Assembly (NCBI RefSeq): GCF_018812025.1
Contig: NC_063058.1
Location: 16,640,797 to 16,704,796, forward strand
DNA from: Megalobrama amblycephala
Taxonomy: Eukaryota; Chordata; Actinopteri; Cypriniformes; Xenocyprididae
DNA: 64,000 bases
Direction: 5' to 3'
This document shows, one piece after another, positions 59,447 to 64,000 of this stretch. The position numbers and the translations under genes were made by a program. The number at the start of each line of letters is the position of its first letter. Positions within the stretch are counted from its first letter, which is position 1. The notes below the pieces were generated by a model. That model had not been told where the DNA came from. It made no database searches and was given only the letters and a program-made list of their open reading frames with translations.

Positions 59447-60929
59447 CAAACCCGATTCCAAAAAAGTTGGGGCACTGTACAAATTGTGAATAAAAACAGA
59501 ATGCAATGATGTGGACGTTTCAAATTTCAATATTTTATTCAGAATACAACATAGATGACATATCAAATGTTTAAACTGAGAAAATGTATAATTTTAAGGG
59601 AAAAATAAGTTGATTTTAAATTTCATGGCATCAACACATCTCAAAAAAGTTGGGACAAGGCCATGTTTACCACTCTGTGGCATCCCCTCTTCTTTTTATA
59701 ACAGTCTGCAAACGTCTGGGGACTGAGGAGACAAGTTGCTCAAGTTTAGGAATAGGAATGTTGTCCCATTCTTGTCTAATACAGGCTTCTAGTTGCTCAA
59801 CTGTCTTAGGTCTTCTTTGTTGAATCTTCCTCTTTATGATGCGCCAAATGTTTTCTATGGGTGAAAGATCTGGACTGCAGGCTGCCCATTTCAGTACCCG
59901 GATCCTTCTTCTACGCAGCCATGATGTTGTAATTGATGCAGTATGTGGTCTGGCATTGTCATGTTGGAAAATGCAAGGTCTTCCCTGAAAGAGACGACGT
60001 CTGGATGGGAGCATATGTTGTTCTAGAACTTGGATATACCTTTCAGCATTGATGGTGCCTTTCCAGATGTGTAAGCTGCCCATGCCACACGCACTCATGC
60101 AACCCCATACCGTCAGAAATGCATGCTTCTGAACTGAGCGCTGATAACAACTTGGGTTGTCCTTGTCCTCTTTAGTCCGGATGACATGGTGTCCCAGTTT
60201 TCCAAAAAGAACTTCAAATTTTGATTCGTCTGACCACAGAACAGTTTTCGGCGAATGGCACGGTGGATTGTGTTCACCGACAATGTTTTCTGGAAGTATT
60301 CCTGAGCCCATGTTGTGATTTCCATTACAGTAGCATTCCTGTATGTGATGCAGTGCCGTCTAAGGGCCGAAGATCATGGGCATCCAGTATGGTTTTCCGG
60401 CCTTGACCCTTACGCACAGAGATTGTTCCAGATTCTCTGAATCTTTGGATGATATTATGCACTGTAGATGATGATAACTTCAAACTCTTTGCAATTTTTC
60501 TCTGAGAAACTCCTTTCTGATATTGCTCCACTATTTTTTCGCCGCAGCATTGGGGGAATTGGTGATCCTCTGCCCATCTTGACTTCTGAGAGACACTGCC
60601 ACTCTGAGAGGCTCTTTTTATACCCAATCATGTTGCCAATTGACCTAATAAGTTGCAAATTGGTCCTCCAGCTGTTCCTTATATGTACATTTAACTTTTC
60701 CGGCCTCTTATTGCTACCTGTCCCAACTTTTTTGGAATGTGTAGCTCTCATGAAATCCAAAATGAGCCAATATTTGGCATGACATTTCAAAATGTCTCAC
60801 TTTCAACATTTGATATGTTATCTATATTCTATTGTGAATAAAATATAAGTTTATGAGATTTGTAAATTATTGCAGTCCTTTTTTATTCACAATTTGTACA
60901 GTGTCACAACGTTTTTGGAATCGGGTTTG
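59447..60929 (-). mobile_element. Tc1/mariner-like element, near full length
   Basis: 1483 bp between TA duplications (59445-59446, 60930-60931), with inverted ends CAAACCCGATTCCAAAAAAG and, inverted, CAAACCCGATTCCAAAAACG that remain similar for about 50 bp. The ends and the size fit a Tc1-type transposon. It encodes the transposase described separately on the minus strand. Confidence 0.95.
59667..60627 (-). pseudogene. Tc1-like transposase, frameshifted
   Basis: DDE transposase in three frame segments. N-terminal HTH region at about 60627-60330 (GEKIVEQYQKGVSQRKIAKS, SSTVHNIIQRFRESGTISVR, GQGRKTILDA); a short middle part at 60325-60240 (WAQEYFQKTLSVNTIHRAIR); then the catalytic part to 59667 with WSDESKFEV (first Asp), FQHDNARPHTA (second Asp) and PDLSPIENIWRI (Glu). 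All three catalytic residues remain. At least two frameshifts separate the parts, so no full-length protein is made from this copy. Confidence 0.92.
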
Positions 60930-60931
60930 TA

Positions 60932-62400
60932 TATATTTTTTATTTTGGCATGATTTTATAACATCATATAGCAACATAGTGCAAAATGGTATTAAAATTA
61001 TGTGTATTAGTCGTTGCTTTGTTAGGAGAAAGGATGTCCGGAAAAAAAAAATTATTTCATTGATGTCATTCAGAGTAGCCAATATAAAAGGACCATTTTT
61101 GGATCAAGTCATGCGGTCAGTATCATGTGACAGGATGCCATCATTCAGACACCTGCAAAGAACCACATGGTTGTGAAGCAAAGTAACTAACTCTCTTTGA
61201 ACTATTTGAAAAGTTCATGTTTAAATATCATCATTCGGTAAAACCAAAATTTTAGTTAAACCGAATGACTTTTTTGGTGACAAACTTTGTCAAATTTTTC
61301 TTTAAAAAATGACAAAAGCAGTGTTAAATGATTATAAAAAACACATAATCTCATTGTTAACACTTAAAAAAACTTCAAAATTAAATATATGTCCATTATG
61401 TTTTTTTTACACTTTTAAAAACCTTATTCGTCAATGACCCATTTAACTTTTCTTTTATCCATCAGGAATTAATTGGATTGGATTTTTTTTTTTTTTTTGA
61501 TTATTAAGGGCAAATAAAAACTGATTAAAAACCACTTTTTTTTTTTTTTAGATTTTTTGCTTTGGCCATAACAACAAGAATACCGTAGAAGCTAATTCTT
61601 ATTATTATTTTACATTAATCTTTAAAGCTCTTTTGAACATACATCAGAGAATCCGAGCATCACAAACACTGTATGCTGTATATCGTACATCTCCTGAGGA
61701 AAAATCATACTGAGATGAGAGGATTTGATGTCGATCCATCCTTTGAGAACATTCATCACATATTTTGCCACCAAAAAAAGGCTTAGCGATGAATGTGCAC
61801 AACAAAGGCACCTAATATTGCTATAGAACCAACCAAAACAGCCACCCACCCGCCCACCAGCACATCCACAATCCCACATACACCAATACAACTCTGCTCT
61901 GAATGAAAAACAGCAGTAATGATCTGACACTCGCTCTCCTGTGCTGAACAGACAAGAGAGCAGTGCTGGTGATGCCAGGCTCTGTCAGTATAGAGCTGGA
62001 TGACAGAAGGCACGGAAGCCTGAACAGCCTGGTTGCCATGGAAGTGAAATTCTCTTTCAGCTTGCTTTCCCTGCCTCCCTCACCCACTGTTCTTCAAAGA
62101 ATGTCTCTTCTCTCACACACATGCAAACACAATAATGACAACCGTGCCCATGCAAGAACAAAATAAAGGTTTCAGGATGTGCATGCAAGTGTGTAGGTTT
62201 GATCTCTTTTACTCAGCATTAATGAAACAAATAAATAAACAGTTTTTAATTTGAATAGTATTTCAAAATGCATCTCATCTGTATCATAAAGAAAATGAGA
62301 AATAAAGCACATAGTGATAAATGAAAGGTAACTGCTAGACCAGGGGTTTTCAAGACGCCCAGCAAGCTACAACGACGTAAAAAAGTTTTTACATTTTTTA
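60932..62400. other. Upstream flank, no gene found
   Basis: Non-coding as far as visible. T-runs near 61480 and 61540; 61620-62100 is single-copy-looking with overlapping open frames on both strands but no splice-bounded exon. Confidence 0.4.
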
Positions 62401-62512
62401 AAGTCGCCATGAAGTGAAAGTTGCGATAGTCTTTTCTTCCATATTGAGACGTATATCTGAATAAAATGGCTTATCGAACAAGAAAAAATGTAGGGTGGCA
62501 CTTGATTGGACA

Positions 62513-63169
62513 GGTATATTCTCGTCCATAGACTGCAATTTAACTGACACTTTCAAGGTCCAGAAAGGTACTAAAGACATCGTTTAAAAAGTCGACGGGA
62601 CTACAGTGGTTCAACCTTAATTTTATGAAGAGATGAGAATACTTTTTCAACAATCTCTTCTCTTCTGTGTCATTCTCATACGTTGTTTACATCCAGCGTC
62701 AGAACGCCGAACTCATTATTGGCTGGCTCTGCATCACACACATGCTTCGTGGTGATCACATGATCAGCTTTGGCCAATACTGAGTCGGCATTCGGAAGCA
62801 AACACGTAAGCCTTCACTGTGCTTACTGTGTCAACTGCGTAAGGATAATGACAGGGAAGAGAAGAGATTGTTGAATAGAGTCGTTATTTTTGTTTTGGTT
62901 TTGCGCACAAAATCGCAAATATTCTCATCGCTTCATAACATTAAGGTTGAACCACTGCAGTCACGTCAACTGTTTTGTCTTTAGCCTTTCTGGACCTTGA
63001 AAGTGTCGGTTAAATTGCTGTCTATGGATGAGTCATATACCTCTCGGATTTCATCAAAAATATCTTAATTTGTGTTCTGAAGATGAACGAAGTTCTTATG
63101 GGTTTGGAACGACATGAGGGTGAGTAATTAATGACAGAATATTCATTTTTGAGCAAACTAACCCTTTAA
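62513..63169. mobile_element. GTTCACCC-family element, left end lost
   Basis: Shares GCCAATACTGAGTCGGCATTC, GACAGGGAAGAG and TTGAACCACTGCAGTCACG with the 15188-18788 element and ends AAACTAACCCT-TTAA. Represents that subfamily without the two insertions. Confidence 0.7.
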
Positions 63170-63519
63170 TAAAAACTGCCATGTTAAATTGCTGTTAAAG
63201 TTAATGTGTTAAATTAATAAATATGTTTAACAGTTTTGAAATTTGATGTTACTGTTTAATTTACTGGGATTAGTAAAGCACTATTAGCTGTAAAAGAGTT
63301 TTGGAACAATATTAATTGTAAAAAATGTTCTACAAATACATTTATACTTTTTTTTATTATAAGTTAATATATACATAAAAACCCCTGTGCTAGACCATAA
63401 AGCCAAACTGGCATATGGACCAGCTTTTGCTTATAAAAATACAAAGATTTTACCTTAACGACAGTCTATTGTTATTATAAAATATATGCAAATAACGCTG
63501 GCAAATTCATTGGCTGTCT

Positions 63520-63960
63520 GACCTATCGCGTGCGCTTCCGGTGAAAGGTGCTGCCCAATGGCTGTCCGTCTTTTTACCCCTCGACTCCACTGCTATGCTC
63601 TCTGACCCCAGTGGCAGCGCGCTCTCATTGCAGTCGTCTCTCTCGGGCTCCCCCTCTTCCCTCATCGAAGCTGTTCTCTCTCGTCTGTCTCCCTCCTTCC
63701 TCGTCTGTCGCATTTCAGTGAGAGTGCTGCTAGTGAGGAGAGACCCTGGGGGTCGAAGGTTCTGCCCTGGCCGCCGCGACCTCAACCCCTCACGGCTTCC
63801 GAAATATCCGATGACCGTCGTCTTTGACACATCAGCGGACAACCCCCGAGCGGTTTTGGGCCAGAAGAGAAGGTACACACAAGTCGCTTTTGAAGAAGAT
63901 CGCTAGGGGAAAAAATAGCGAGGCACAAAGCGGTAATGGGTTAGAGGTGGCTGGTTGTCA
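63520..63960. promoter_or_regulatory. CpG-rich block, candidate promoter and first exon
   Basis: A sharp rise in GC and CpG compared with the preceding AT-rich DNA, starting CGCGTGCGCTTCCGGTG (ETS-like CTTCCGG). Both strands are open across it, as expected of GC-rich sequence. Confidence 0.5.
63811..63872 (+). CDS. Possible first coding exon, unidentified gene
   Basis: Within the CpG-rich block an ATG at 63811 begins MTVVFDTSADNPRAVLGQKR and reaches a donor-like AAG/GTACAC at 63872. The context of the ATG is weak, and the frame extends upstream to 63541 as well, so the start is uncertain. I do not recognise the peptide. It would be transcribed divergently from nav2. Confidence 0.28.
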
Positions 63961-64000
63961 TGTTCGAGGGAAATCGTTTAGAATTACATTGGAACATTTT

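Overview
The window is vertebrate nuclear DNA, most likely from a cyprinid (zebrafish/carp-type) fish. It has short coding exons with GT-AG splice sites lying in kilobases of intron. The introns are AT-rich and packed with CA and GATA microsatellites, minisatellites, Tc1-type transposons, tRNA-derived SINEs and many short inverted-repeat DNA elements, including the 'GGGTTAGTTCACCCAAAAATG' family that is very common in cyprinids. I see no bacterial, phage or CRISPR features. The species cannot be fixed from the sequence alone.

One gene dominates: the 5' part of nav2 (neuron navigator 2), on the minus strand. Ten consecutive coding exons run from 29088 down to 3277, and an alternative first exon lies 20 kb further upstream at 49381-49268. 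All exon phases agree, giving 909 codons plus 2 nt for the proximal isoform: a unique N-terminus, a calponin-homology (CH) domain split over four exons, a long Ser/Pro/Lys-rich linker and the start of the conserved TVKNIADLRQNLEETMSSLRG region. The coiled-coil and AAA-ATPase parts of NAV2 would lie beyond the left edge. The two first exons (MPAILVASKM... and MEVGSETCQH...ALEDQKK) both splice in phase 0 to the first CH exon (IYTDWANHYLAKSGH...). They match the two known N-termini of mammalian NAV2, so both promoters are in the window.

Layout. 1-3276: downstream nav2 intron, nearly all transposon-derived. 3277-29088: exons 10 to 1. 29089-49267: the intron used by the distal isoform, with a 1 kb TGGA minisatellite, a GATA array, a SINE and several inverted-repeat elements. 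49268-49381: distal first exon. 49382-64000: upstream flank with two decayed Tc1-like elements, a LINE 3' remnant, a GTTGCTAGGGTGTTCT-type minisatellite, an unidentified plus-strand exon-like open frame (54975-55266), candidate conserved non-coding DNA, and a CpG-rich block at the right edge that may be the promoter and first exon of a divergent gene.

The repeats give the most original observations. At least six families of inverted-repeat elements are bounded by TTAA at both ends. In two cases an empty paralogous site elsewhere in the window shows that TTAA is duplicated on insertion (a piggyBac/Kolobok-like signature). The most numerous of these families (five copies of about 0.95-0.98 kb) carries a POU octamer (ATGCAAAT) in all five copies and a palindromic PAR-bZIP/D-box site (GTTACGTAAC) in four. 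Exon 8 of nav2 is much longer and more divergent than its mammalian counterpart. I found no wholly new biological system; the exon 8 expansion, the motif-carrying elements and the unidentified exon best deserve follow-up.
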